Notes under the pieces: model-generated
What the model saw: only the letters and a program-made list of their open reading frames with translations
What the model was told of the DNA's origin: nothing
Database searches by the model: none
Made by a program: the position numbers and the translations under genes
Shown: piece by piece, positions 44,286 to 52,908 of the stretch
Numbering within the stretch: the first letter of the stretch is position 1
How the letters are laid out: each line of letters starts with the position of its first letter
NCBI RefSeq assembly: GCF_014645375.1
Contig: NZ_BMLT01000007.1
Location: 62,001-126,000 of the forward strand
Reading direction: 5' to 3'
Length of the DNA stretch: 64,000 nt
Source of the DNA: Marinobacterium nitratireducens
Lineage (GTDB): Bacteria > Pseudomonadota > Gammaproteobacteria > Pseudomonadales > Balneatricaceae

Positions 44286-44816
44286 CTATACGTGATTGCC
44301 TGCGTTTGCCCTGTGAACATGGCGCTCTTCGTGGCCGTCGATCTTCAGAATTGCATGGCACATCTTAACGATGGTCTCCAGCTTCGGCGAGCTGCTGCTG
44401 ATCGTCTTATAGGCGCTCGGACGGCTTTTGATTCCGGCCTCCTCGACAATTCGAGCCATACCTAGCTCATCCGAGAAGCCTCGAATGGCGGCCTGGAGAA
44501 TGGTTATGTCACCTTCTTCAATGCTGTCACGAAAGGCGGCGCTCAGCACGGAAGCAGGGTCTGTGGGGTTGATCAGTTCCGCGTCAGTGAAATCTCCCCT
44601 AGCAACCTCGCGGAGGTACTCCGGCGCGATGTGCCCGTCATCACCCCAACACAACGTCCCATCGGCAAGCGCAAAGCGCTTGAAGTCATGCGCAAAGGCG
44701 TCAAAAGGTGATTTGCTGAACTCGTCAGCTAGGTCGACCTCTCCGGCAAACCCGTCACTGAATACCAGGTGGAGGCGGAAACCATCAATGTAATCGACAT
44801 CGACAACACGTATCAT
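44286..44816 (-). CDS. DUF2442 domain fused to an antidote-type HTH domain
   Basis: A 176-residue protein. Residues 1 to about 75 are DUF2442-like (MIRVVDVDYIDGFRLHLVFS and LCWGDDGHIAPEYLRE). The C-terminal part (EEGDITILQAAIRGFSDELG, KLETIVKMCHAIL) resembles addiction-module antidote HTH domains, here with SRPSAYKTISSSSP. The ATG at 44816 overlaps the stop of the DUF4160 gene. The pair looks like a toxin-antitoxin-type module with the second gene as regulator. The role is inferred. Confidence 0.75.
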   Translation of the reverse strand: MIRVVDVDYIDGFRLHLVFSDGFAGEVDLADEFSKSPFDAFAHDFKRFALADGTLCWGDDGHIAPEYLREVARGDFTDAELINPTDPASVLSAAFRDSIEEGDITILQAAIRGFSDELGMARIVEEAGIKSRPSAYKTISSSSPKLETIVKMCHAILKIDGHEERHVHRANAGNHV

Positions 44817-45073
44817 AATGTAATCTCCAGTTTCCCAGGGTGTTGGCCCGCTTGAGCCTGGTTCCACTTTTCCAGTAACTCATCTCGGTAGCGCTCGACG
44901 ATCTGTTGAGCTAGCTTCCGCTTCTTGCTAGGCAGGTAGCCCTCTCGGATCGCAGCTGTCTGTATCTCTACTACCAGATTGAACTCCCCGAAGCGCACAT
45001 GGACATGGGGCGGTTTGTGATCGTGAAAGTAGATGTAGAAAACCAAGCCCAAGTAGTCGCTGATATGGGGCAT
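44813..45073 (-). CDS. DUF4160 domain protein
   Basis: An 86-residue protein with the DUF4160 signature FYIYFHDHKPPHVHVRFGE, a histidine-rich acidic segment, and a basic C-terminal half (LPSKKRKLAQQIVERYRDEL). DUF4160 genes commonly sit beside DUF2442 genes, as here. No biochemical function is known to me; a toxin role has been suggested only by gene neighbourhood. It is first in a two-gene operon preceded by the large inverted repeat at 45110-45150. Confidence 0.82.
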   Translation of the reverse strand: MPHISDYLGLVFYIYFHDHKPPHVHVRFGEFNLVVEIQTAAIREGYLPSKKRKLAQQIVERYRDELLEKWNQAQAGQHPGKLEITL

Positions 45074-45109
45074 CCGTGTACCTTATTAACTTCGGTTAAT
45101 CTTAGACTT

Positions 45110-45150
45110 GTATCCCACAGGATACAAGCGGCTTGTATCCTGTGGGATAC
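45110..45150. promoter_or_regulatory. 19-bp perfect inverted repeat upstream of the DUF4160/DUF2442 operon
   Basis: Arms GTATCCCACAGGATACAAG (45110-45128) and its exact mirror (45132-45150) with a 3-nt centre. Each arm contains GTATCC and GGATAC in opposite directions, giving four related half-sites. It lies 37 bp upstream of the DUF4160 start and is a likely operator for the HTH domain of the second gene. Confidence 0.72.
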
Positions 45151-45329
45151 CATAGTGTCATTCGACCTGGGCTTATCTGCAAGGATGGGGTGGTTCGGTT
45201 TGCTTGGGAAGTTTGGTCGTGGCGCTAGTGATAATCCCTGTTATGTTCAATCGCCGCGCCCAGGGCCCGGGTGGCGGTCCCCCGCCGGACGGCCTATGAT
45301 GCCCAAAATCCTTTTTTGGGTTCCCGCAA

Positions 45330-45611
45330 ATGGCTCGAGAGACACGTTACGTTTTTGAATCCACCCTGGCGGACCTGGTCGCGGCCGGGGCCATCCTCAC
45401 CGCTTACATCATCGAGGACGGCGATGGCCGCTTCCACATCGTCTGCCGCTCGACCGGCGGCGTCGATCACCGCCTCAAGCTCAAGCGTGGTGGCTCGAGG
45501 ACGTTTAAGAGCCTCGATGCGCCCGCCCAGCTGCTGCGATCGATGGGTATCAGCCGGATCGCGCTGCACATGAACGAGTTCGCGCCGGGCACCGCGCCGC
45601 TGCTCAGCTGA
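45330..45611 (+). CDS. Small protein of unknown function
   Basis: A 93-residue reading frame that looks coding (acidic N-terminus, RSTGGVDHRLKLKRGGSRTF, LLRSMGISRIALHM). I do not recognise the family. No obvious ribosome-binding site lies directly before the ATG; a short CCCAAAA/TTTTGGG hairpin (about 45302-45320) sits just upstream. It may belong to a mobile or plasmid-like accessory segment between the DUF4160 pair and the porin. Confidence 0.5.
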   Translation: MARETRYVFESTLADLVAAGAILTAYIIEDGDGRFHIVCRSTGGVDHRLKLKRGGSRTFKSLDAPAQLLRSMGISRIALHMNEFAPGTAPLLS

Positions 45612-46305
45612 AGCGGATCCAGCCGCCACGTAGCCGCACAGTACGGGCGAGCTACGCGCCGAAACAGGGCTGCCATGCATCGCCAATGACGCGTGGGACA
45701 CGCTGTCCCCCGAGAATTTCACGACGCATTCGCGGCTGCGAGCTGTCGATCGAGGCCGCACGGCACGCCGATCTTACTGACGGGGAATAAGCCATGCATC
45801 CCACCTTCATCCCGACCGGCTGAAGCCGCATCAACGGGCGATGGCGGTCATCAATGAGGATTCGCTCAGCCAAGTATTCGACCTGTTCGAGCTGGAAGGC
45901 GACCGAGACCAGCAGGTGCCCTACATGATGAGCAGCTAGAAGAATGCGGATGACGGCGTTGTCCCCGAGAGTCTGTCCTGCATGGATCTAGATGACGCCG
46001 AATGATGGGGTGGTGTCACCCGATGGCGACTGGTGACACGGCTGCTTGTTTTACCCCATGTAGACGGTAAGGGAGCCTGCTGTAATGCCGCACAACTGTT
46101 GAATTCGAGGTAGTCCCGACCAGACCCCCACAAGGGGGCGGAGTCAATCCCATTTCCTTAGCGACATGCTTGGGTGAATCCGCCGTTGGACAATTCTGAG
46201 CATGTTGTCCCTGGTTCGTAGTGACGTCTCCCATTCTTACAAGCTGTTACAAATTCGAACGATTAAATACATAAAGTGCGAATCCGGTTACAGATGTTGC
46301 TGCAC
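45612..46305. other. Intergenic stretch with small remnants
   Basis: No complete gene is seen. On the plus strand 45841-45939 can encode 32 residues (MAVINEDSLSQVFDLFELEG and so on) that look like a decayed protein end. The surrounding frames are broken by stops. It probably holds debris of an older insertion between accessory and catabolic modules. Confidence 0.35.
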
Positions 46306-46325
46306 TATAGGTCATATGACCGATA
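46306..46325 (+). promoter_or_regulatory. Operator of the third TetR regulator before the second porin
   Basis: TATAGGTCATATGACCGATA contains the perfect palindrome GGTCATATGACC (46310-46321). The same GGTC-N4-GACC design occurs twice between the tetR 3 and amine oxidase genes. It lies 41 bp before the porin start. Confidence 0.7.
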
Positions 46326-46366
46326 AATATCGGTGGCATTATCAAGTCAAATCCGGAATCAAGCGC

Positions 46367-47707
46367 ATGAAAAAGAACAATACGCTTTCCCGCTCTCTAC
46401 TCGGCGCCGCCTTTGCGGCGGCGCTCGCTAGCCCTGCCTTCGGGTACAACCTCTATGCCGATAGTGGGCATGAACTGAACTTCGATCTCGAGGCGATCGC
46501 TGGCACCTTTCACAGCCAAGAAAATTATCTTTTCGACAACGATCGTAACGGCGCCTCCTGGCAGGAGGGGTACATTAAGTACGGTTTCTCGGGACATTAC
46601 GGCCTGGCGTCCGATTCCGCTCTGTTCGGGGCCGTCAACCTGCTGTCGTCGGCGACCTGGGGCGATGGCGATTCAGGTGGCTTCACTTCAGGAGACGAGC
46701 GCGAAACCGACCTCGAGGATGCCTATCTTGCATGGCGTTCGGGGAAGCTGCTGCCGGCTCTCGGTGAAAACGGCCTGGAACTGTCGTTTGGCCGACAGAA
46801 TGTCACCATTGGTGATGGCTTCCTGATCAATGGCGATGCACTGAATCTGGGGGACACTTTCAATGACGGTGTCCTCCACTTTGACCGTGGAGGCGTCTAC
46901 TGGATTGCGGCGCGCAAGTCGTTCGATCGCACGGCTGTTGCCCGTATTGGTGGTCAAGACGGGCTGCGCGCGGACCTGTTCTGGCTGAAATCGGATAACA
47001 AGGGGCAGGCGGAAACCGAGCTGGGTGGACTCAATGCCGAGTATGTCGGCGACACCGGGACATTCGGCCTGATGTACCTCGAGGGGCTGGATGTCAATGA
47101 TCGTTACGCCAATGCCCTGGGACTGACCAATCGCAATGGGCAGGAGACCCTGAGTTTTCGTTACCAGGGCAACGCTGGCATTGAGAACCTGTTTCTTTCC
47201 GGCGAGTTGGTGAACCAGCACCAGGGGGACAACAGCCGGCCGGATGCGGATGCCTGGTATCTGGAAGCCGGATGGACCTTTGCCGCTCTGCCCTGGGCGC
47301 CCAGTATCAGCTACCGCTACGCGAATTTTGATGAAGGCTTCGATCCACTGTTCTACGGATTCAACCGCGGCTATGGCACCTGGTTCCAGGGGGAGGTCGC
47401 CGGCAGCTATGCGAGCCCGTTCAATAGCGATGCCGATATTCAGCAACTGGCGCTGAGGGTCGCTCCGAGCGAGACATGGAAATTGGGCGCGCTCTTGTTC
47501 GACTTCTCCGATACTGCCGGGGGCTCCGGCGCAGTCGATGCCCAGGAGCTGGATCTCTATGCCGAGTGGGTGGTGAACGACAACCTGATTGTTAGTCCAC
47601 TTATCGGCTTTTACAAGCCGGAGAACAGTGCGGCCACGGGCGGGACCCAGTTCGATAACGACAACACCAATGTTTACACTCAGCTACTGGCAATCGTGCT
47701 GTTCTAA
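46367..47707 (+). CDS. Outer-membrane porin-like protein
   Basis: A 446-residue beta-barrel protein with a Sec signal peptide (MKKNNTLSRSLLGAAFAAAL, cut near SPAFGYNLY) and a C-terminal phenylalanine (LLAIVLF). Many alternating strands and acidic loops are seen, for example ELSFGRQNVTIGDGFLINGD, which resembles alginate-export or OprD-related porins. The ATG at 46367 is preferred over a long upstream extension. It lies upstream of the aldehyde dehydrogenase gene (55 bp) and is likely cotranscribed with it. It likely imports the amine-module substrate. Confidence 0.82.
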   Translation: MKKNNTLSRSLLGAAFAAALASPAFGYNLYADSGHELNFDLEAIAGTFHSQENYLFDNDRNGASWQEGYIKYGFSGHYGLASDSALFGAVNLLSSATWGDGDSGGFTSGDERETDLEDAYLAWRSGKLLPALGENGLELSFGRQNVTIGDGFLINGDALNLGDTFNDGVLHFDRGGVYWIAARKSFDRTAVARIGGQDGLRADLFWLKSDNKGQAETELGGLNAEYVGDTGTFGLMYLEGLDVNDRYANALGLTNRNGQETLSFRYQGNAGIENLFLSGELVNQHQGDNSRPDADAWYLEAGWTFAALPWAPSISYRYANFDEGFDPLFYGFNRGYGTWFQGEVAGSYASPFNSDADIQQLALRVAPSETWKLGALLFDFSDTAGGSGAVDAQELDLYAEWVVNDNLIVSPLIGFYKPENSAATGGTQFDNDNTNVYTQLLAIVLF

Positions 47708-47762
47708 GCACTTTGATAGCCAGAGCTTCAGGCGATTTAGCGCTATTTGAGGAGTCTGAACA

Positions 47763-49178
47763 ATGAATACACAGTTTTTCCTTACCATCGGCGGCCAGTC
47801 CCTGGCCGGCGAGCGCGGTACCTTCAAGGTGCTTAACCCGGCCACTGAGGAAGTAGTCGCCGAGTGTCCCTTTGCATCGCCGGAGCAGGTGGATCAAGCG
47901 GTGAAAACCGCGGAAGAAGCCTTCAATAGCTGGCAGTACAGCTCCGACGAGACGCGTGTTGCGGCGTTGAATGCCATCGCCGACAAATTCGAGGTGCACG
48001 CCGAAGAGCTGGCCGAGTTCATCACCTTGGAGCAGGGCAAGCCGCTGGATCTGGCTCGCTTCGAGGTTGGTGGCGCGATCGCCTGGACGCGCTACACGGC
48101 GTCACTGGAGATCCCGGTCGAGGTGGTCGAGGACAGCGATGTGCGCCGCGCCGAGCTGCACAGGAAGCCTTTGGGCGTAGTCGGCTCCATCACGCCCTGG
48201 AACTGGCCGCTGATGATCGCCATCTGGCACGTCATGCCGGCGCTTCGCACCGGTAACACCGTGGTGGTCAAACCCTCGTCGATGACGCCCTTCAACACCC
48301 TGCGTATGGTCGAGCTGATGAACGAAGTGCTGCCGGCCGGCGTGATCAACGTGGTCACCGGCGAGGGCGGTATCGGCAGCAGGATGGTCAAACACGAGGG
48401 TATCCGCAAGATCGTCTTCACCGGCTCCACACCGACCGGTCAGACCATCATGCGTAGTGCTGCCGACAACCTGAAGCGCCTGACACTGGAGCTGGGCGGT
48501 AATGACGCCGGCATCGTGCTGCCGGACGCCGACATCGACACGCTGGCGCCGGCGATCTTCCAGACCGCCTTCATCAACATGGGTCAGACCTGCGCGGCGT
48601 TGAAGCGTCTTTACGTGCACGATTCCCAGTACGATGCCCTGGTCGAAAAGCTGGCCGAGCAGGCGCGGGCTCAGAAGGTCGGGTCCGGCATGACGCCGGG
48701 CGTGAACTTCGGCCCGGTGCAGAACCGCGACCAGTTCGATCTGGTCGCCGAGCTGGTCGAGGATGCGCGCCAAAACGGCGCCAGCGTTGTCACCGGCGGC
48801 GAGCGCGTCGGCGACAAGGGCTATTTCTATGCCCCGACCATCGTCGCCGATATCACCGACGGCACCCGCCTGGTTGACGAGGAGCAGTTTGGCCCCGCGC
48901 TGCCGGTGGTCCGCTACAGCGATGTCGAGGACGCCATCCGCCGCGCCAACGACAACCCCAATGGCCTTGGCGGCTCGGTCTGGGGTAGCGATATCGAGCA
49001 GGCGAAAGCCGTGGCGTCACGCCTGGAGTGCGGAACGGTCTGGATCAACAATCACTCCGAAGTGCTACCGCACTGCCCGTTCGGCGGTGCCAAGATGTCC
49101 GGTATTGGTACCGAGTTCGGCACCGACGGCCTGTTGGAATATACTCAGGTTCAGCTGTTAAATATCAGCAAGGGCTAG
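47763..49178 (+). CDS. Aldehyde dehydrogenase 2
   Basis: A 471-residue ALDH: TPWNWPLMIAIWHVMPALR, FTGSTPTGQ, LELGGNDAGIV with the general-base Glu, and MGQTCAALKR with the catalytic cysteine at residue 277. No signal peptide, so cytosolic. It is under the same operator type as the amine oxidase and probably oxidises the aldehyde released by amine oxidation. It is clearly different from the ALDH at 21963-23480. Confidence 0.92.
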   Translation: MNTQFFLTIGGQSLAGERGTFKVLNPATEEVVAECPFASPEQVDQAVKTAEEAFNSWQYSSDETRVAALNAIADKFEVHAEELAEFITLEQGKPLDLARFEVGGAIAWTRYTASLEIPVEVVEDSDVRRAELHRKPLGVVGSITPWNWPLMIAIWHVMPALRTGNTVVVKPSSMTPFNTLRMVELMNEVLPAGVINVVTGEGGIGSRMVKHEGIRKIVFTGSTPTGQTIMRSAADNLKRLTLELGGNDAGIVLPDADIDTLAPAIFQTAFINMGQTCAALKRLYVHDSQYDALVEKLAEQARAQKVGSGMTPGVNFGPVQNRDQFDLVAELVEDARQNGASVVTGGERVGDKGYFYAPTIVADITDGTRLVDEEQFGPALPVVRYSDVEDAIRRANDNPNGLGGSVWGSDIEQAKAVASRLECGTVWINNHSEVLPHCPFGGAKMSGIGTEFGTDGLLEYTQVQLLNISKG

Positions 49179-49388
49179 AGGGAGTAGCACTATTAAAAGC
49201 CAACGTACTGGTGATTTCTAAATGATTGTTATCAGGTAAAAAGTTTTTGAATAGATTGGCTGGGCGAACGTTTGCTTGATTTTCCAGAGCACATGGCACT
49301 GTTGATTTCACACGGAATAGGGGTGCGGTTATTTGGGGCTCGCAAAGAACCCCATTTTCAACTGGGTCTAGTCAGGGTTTACTGCCAT

Positions 49389-50003
49389 TCAGGACTTTAT
49401 CAATGCAATCAAGTGGTCGCATATCCGTTCACGAAGATCGGAGAGTCGGTTATCAATCGGCAGTCCATGGCCGAGATGCACCAGAGAGCCCTCTATCATC
49501 GACGAGATCATGGTGGCGCGCTGAAGGCACTCCGTTTCATCGAGTTCGGGGCGCAGCATGGCGACGATGTCAGCAAGGTCCTGGCGGTGAACTCTATACA
49601 TTTCAAATAGTTGTGATCGACATTCTTCGGACTGAAAGCCCATGGCCCACAGCTGAGTGAAGAAACCGCAGGTATCCTGGCTGCGGCTGTCATCCAGCAG
49701 GAAACAGAGAATGGCGCGCGCTTGATCCTCGGCACTTCCGTCAAGCGTCGATGTCAGGGCAGCGTACTGGTCTGTGTAGAAAAGGATTCGCTTTTCAAGC
49801 AGTGCATTAATCAGGGCATCGCGAGAGTTGAAATAATGTTGGACTGTACTCAGGCGAATATTGACCTCCCGGGCGACTCTGCGAAGAGTAAGCTCAGCAT
49901 ACCCTTCGTGGATGAAAATATATGTAGCGGCCTCAATTATTTCCGCGCGCCGTTCATCAGGAGATTTTCGAATACGTTTCGGCGCAGTTTTATCTGTACT
50001 CAT
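49389..50003 (-). CDS. TetR-family repressor 3
   Basis: A 204-residue TetR protein with helix-turn-helix LTLRRVAREVNIRLSTVQHYF and SRDALINALLEKR. It is not closely related to TetR 1 or 2. It diverges from the amine oxidase operon, with two operators in the intervening 190 bp and a third before the porin/ALDH operon. It therefore probably represses both. ATG at 50003. Confidence 0.9.
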   Translation of the reverse strand: MSTDKTAPKRIRKSPDERRAEIIEAATYIFIHEGYAELTLRRVAREVNIRLSTVQHYFNSRDALINALLEKRILFYTDQYAALTSTLDGSAEDQARAILCFLLDDSRSQDTCGFFTQLWAMGFQSEECRSQLFEMYRVHRQDLADIVAMLRPELDETECLQRATMISSMIEGSLVHLGHGLPIDNRLSDLRERICDHLIALIKS

Positions 50004-50063
50004 CAGGTTGAAGCATCCTTATGACAAAATGAAACCCTTATCATCAATCGTGCAAATAGACTA

Positions 50064-50129
50064 TTGACATTGTAGGTCGATAGACCGATAGTGTCGATAC
50101 TCGCTATCGGTCAAACGACCTATAGCGAG
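50064..50129 (+). promoter_or_regulatory. Promoter and two operators for the amine oxidase operon
   Basis: TTGACA (50064-50069), 17-bp spacer, GATAGT (50087-50092). Operator 1 GGTCGATAGACC (50075-50086) lies between the boxes. Operator 2 has GGTC (50109-50112), four bases, GACC (50117-50120) inside a long dyad CTCGCTAT...ATAGCGAG (50100-50129). Both match the site at 46310-46321. Confidence 0.78.
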
Positions 50130-50195
50130 TGTCCTCGCCGTCTAGACGACAACGCTTGCAATACTAAAAACACACAGTCGCGAAGAGGTGACTCC

Positions 50196-51650
50196 ATGTC
50201 AAAAAACAAGAAAACGGATACTACCCCTAACTCCCGCCGCCAATTTCTGCGTTCCGTCGGTGTGGCCGGTGCGGTAGCCGGAACCGGTCTGTCTCTGGGC
50301 CTGGGCGCGAAGGCGATGGCTGCGCAGGCCGAGGATGATGAATATGATGTCATTGTCGTTGGTAGCGGCTTCGCCGGCGTCACCGCTGCGCGCGACAGCA
50401 GCCTAGCCGGTCTCAAAGTGCTGCATCTAGAAGCCAGCGGCCGCCTCGGCGGGCGTACCTTCACCAGCAAGTTCGGGCATCACGATGTCGACCTGGGCGG
50501 CACCTGGATCGGCTGGGGGCAGCCGCATGTCTGGGCCGAAAAAATGCGTTACGACGTGCCGGTCGTTGAAAGCGCTGCCTACTCGGCTTCGCACTACGTC
50601 TGGTTCGACGAGAATGGCGCCCGCAAGGAAGGCACGCCGGACGACTTTTGGAGCATCATGGGACCTGCCAACGATGTCTTTTACGGGCCGGCGCGCGATG
50701 CTTTTCCGCGACCCTATGACCCGCTTTTAGTTGCGGACGACAAGAACCTCGACAAGATGAGTGCGGCTGCAGCGATCGAGGCGTTGGACGTTACAGCTGA
50801 GCAGAAGAGCCTGCTACATGCCTTCGCGGCCATTAATGGGCATAGCTTCTCCGACCAGAGCAGCTATCTTGATCAGCTGCGCTGGATCGCGTTGGGGGGC
50901 TTCAGCCAGTCCTTCATGTGGGACAACCTCGGGCGCTTCCGTTTCGAGGGCGGTACTCAATCGCTATTGACTAAAATCCACGAAGACAGCAAGGCCGAGT
51001 TCAAACGCGGTCAGCCGGTGACCCGTGTCGAACAGAATGGTGACAGGGTTCAGGTCACGACCGCCCGCAAAGAGACCTTCGTCGGCAAAAAAGTGATACT
51101 GGCGGTGCCGCTGAACGTGATCCACAAAATTGAGTTCGCCCCGGCCATTTCGCAGACCAAGACCGAAGTCAGCCGCGAGCGTCATACCGGATCCGGCGTC
51201 AAGGCCTATGCCCGTATCAAAGGCAAGCAGCCGCTGATGTTCGGTCAGGGGACGCAAAAAATGCCCTTTACCTTCCTCTGGACCGAATACGACGACGACG
51301 ACAGCCAGATCCTGGTCGGGTTCGGGGCGTCGCCGGAGCTACTCGATACCGCCGATCCGGACGCTGTTGCTGACGCCCTCAAGCAATTTCTACCCGACGC
51401 GGAGGTGCTGGAATCGGCCAGCTACAACTGGAACGCCGACCCCTTTGCGCTCGGCACCTGGTGCATGTATCGCCCGGGCGTGCTGACCGGCGCGCTGGAG
51501 GAGCTGCAGCGCCCCGAAGGTCATGTCTACTTCGCCACGTCGGATATCGCCAATGGCTGGCGCGGCTTTATCGACGGCGCCATCGAGTCCGGGGCCCGTG
51601 CCGCCGAGCTGGTAACCGAATCGCTTAAGAATGAAAAGGTGACGGCATGA
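50196..51650 (+). CDS. Flavin monoamine oxidase-family protein, Tat-exported (NicA2-like)
   Basis: FAD-dependent amine oxidase of 484 residues. It has a Tat signal (SRRQF at residues 13-17, then a hydrophobic glycine/alanine stretch), the dinucleotide motif VVGSGFAGVTAARDSSLAG, RLGGRTF and the C-terminal FATSDIANGWRGFIDGAIES. Tat export with a cytochrome c gene directly after it recalls nicotine oxidoreductase NicA2 and its partner CycN, where electrons go to cytochrome c rather than oxygen. The substrate amine is unknown. ATG at 50196 with AGAGGTG upstream. Confidence 0.88.
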   Translation: MSKNKKTDTTPNSRRQFLRSVGVAGAVAGTGLSLGLGAKAMAAQAEDDEYDVIVVGSGFAGVTAARDSSLAGLKVLHLEASGRLGGRTFTSKFGHHDVDLGGTWIGWGQPHVWAEKMRYDVPVVESAAYSASHYVWFDENGARKEGTPDDFWSIMGPANDVFYGPARDAFPRPYDPLLVADDKNLDKMSAAAAIEALDVTAEQKSLLHAFAAINGHSFSDQSSYLDQLRWIALGGFSQSFMWDNLGRFRFEGGTQSLLTKIHEDSKAEFKRGQPVTRVEQNGDRVQVTTARKETFVGKKVILAVPLNVIHKIEFAPAISQTKTEVSRERHTGSGVKAYARIKGKQPLMFGQGTQKMPFTFLWTEYDDDDSQILVGFGASPELLDTADPDAVADALKQFLPDAEVLESASYNWNADPFALGTWCMYRPGVLTGALEELQRPEGHVYFATSDIANGWRGFIDGAIESGARAAELVTESLKNEKVTA

Positions 51651-52030
51651 AACACCGCTATCTCCAGGGAGTAGGCGGGACCCTGATTTCACTTATTTTC
51701 AGCAGTGTCGTATTAGCGGCGGATTGCAATCCGGTTGCAGGCGAGAAGTCCTTCGCCACCTGTAAGACCTGCCATACAGCAGACGCGGCAGGAAGTCACA
51801 TGGTCGGCCCGAACCTGTGGGGCGTGGTCGGCCGTGAAGCAGGCAGTGCCGAAGGATTCTTTTATTCGCCGGCGTTCGAGGAGCTGACCCACGACTGGAC
51901 TATTGCAGAGCTCGACGCCTTTTTGAAGAGCCCTGCGGAGCGAGTTCCGGGTACCTTCATGGCATTCGGCGGTATTAAGGATGAACAGCAACGACAGGAT
52001 CTGATCTGCTTCCTGCAACAACTCAACTGA
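51647..52030 (+). CDS. Periplasmic c-type cytochrome
   Basis: A 127-residue class I cytochrome c with a Sec signal peptide. Haem site CKTCH and the distal ligand in GTFMAFGG are present, with KSFATCKTCHTADAAG around the haem. The ATG overlaps the amine oxidase stop by 4 bp (51647-51650), implying coupled translation. It likely takes electrons from the exported amine oxidase and passes them to the respiratory chain. Confidence 0.93.
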   Translation: MKHRYLQGVGGTLISLIFSSVVLAADCNPVAGEKSFATCKTCHTADAAGSHMVGPNLWGVVGREAGSAEGFFYSPAFEELTHDWTIAELDAFLKSPAERVPGTFMAFGGIKDEQQRQDLICFLQQLN

Positions 52031-52059
52031 TTTCCACTTTCTGTAATGGGAGAGAATCC

Positions 52060-52503
52060 ATGATAAACGTAAAGACCCTGCGTGGCCTGGCTGTGGCTGC
52101 AACCCTTATTTTGGGCACGGAAATGGCGATCGCAGGCGACGCTTCGGTACTGGCGCAGCGATTCGAAGCAACCGAGAATGCCGTCAATGCCAAGGACGCG
52201 AAGGCTTGGGCCGAGGCGATGTACGCTGATAACGTCGTCGTCGTAGGGGAGGGCAGCCAGCAGCCGATTCGAGGTTTGGCCGCACTGTTGCCGGTGATGG
52301 AAGAGATAGTGGCCGGCGCGCAATCCTGCTCGATCGAAATGAACGATGCCGTTGTCGGCGCGGAGCAGGCCTCGACCTTTGCTACTTGGAGCTGCACGCC
52401 TGTGGAAGGCGAACCCTACCAGGTTCGTGCCCTCTATGTTTGGGAGCAGCAGAAAGTTGGTTGGCGGGTAATCGCCGAAATGTATGGTATGGGGAACATG
52501 TAA
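52060..52503 (+). CDS. Periplasmic NTF2/SnoaL-like protein
   Basis: A 147-residue NTF2-fold protein with a signal peptide (MINVKTLRGLAVAATLILGT, cut near IAGDASV). The fold pattern is WAEAMYADNVVVVGEGSQQP then beta strands to GWRVIAEMYGMG. Function unknown; it may bind the substrate or the product of the oxidase. It follows the cytochrome gene by 29 bp in the same operon. Confidence 0.8.
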   Translation: MINVKTLRGLAVAATLILGTEMAIAGDASVLAQRFEATENAVNAKDAKAWAEAMYADNVVVVGEGSQQPIRGLAALLPVMEEIVAGAQSCSIEMNDAVVGAEQASTFATWSCTPVEGEPYQVRALYVWEQQKVGWRVIAEMYGMGNM

Positions 52504-52598
52504 AAATTCAGGAATTTCAGAGTCGGTATACTTTGGTCTGGCAGCTAGTTGCGGAAAAGGAAGCACAGGTGGTCACTTGAGAGATAACGGCACTGCAT

Positions 52599-52658
52599 GT
52601 AGATACAGATGTTGATACCTCAGTGTGCCTCTCTATTGTAGATACTAATTGTATCTAC
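52599..52658 (+). promoter_or_regulatory. MazE-type operator half-sites
   Basis: GTAGATAC at 52638-52645 is mirrored by GTATCTAC at 52651-52658 around a 5-bp centre, and a further GTAGATAC lies at 52599-52606. This is the layout expected for autoregulation by a MazE/AbrB-type antitoxin. Confidence 0.6.
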
Positions 52659-52673
52659 CCTTGGTTGCTCGCT

Positions 52674-52898
52674 ATGAGAACCGAAATTAAACGCTGGGGT
52701 GACAGCGCCGCCGTCAGAATCCCGTCCAAGCTTCTAGCTGCCGCCCACCTGGATGTAAGCAGCGAACTCTCGCTGACGGTACAAGAGGGGAAAATCGTAA
52801 TTGAGGCGGCGCCCGAAAAGACTAAGAAACGCTTGCAGTTGCCGTTCAGTGAAGCTCAGTTACTCAAAGGATTAACTGCTGATACCGGAGAGCGCTAA
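52674..52898 (+). pseudogene. mazE: MazE-type antitoxin, probably C-terminally truncated
   Basis: AbrB-fold antitoxin of 74 residues: MRTEIKRWGDSAAVRIPSKL and LTVQEGKIVIEAAP are typical. The last codons and stop (GGAGAGCGCTAA) fall inside the terminal inverted repeat of the adjacent transposon, so the natural C-terminus, which normally wraps the toxin, is lost. No mazF toxin follows; the transposon lies there instead. The N-terminal DNA-binding part and the operator are intact. Confidence 0.8.
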
Positions 52899-52908
52899 AA
52901 AGCGGGGG
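52887..52908 (+). repeat. Left terminal inverted repeat of the ISKra4-type element
   Basis: Begins GGAGAGCGCTAAAAAGC and ends in five G; an exact mirror of 57710-57731. It contains the transposase stop codon on the minus strand and the last codons of mazE on the plus strand. Confidence 0.9.
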
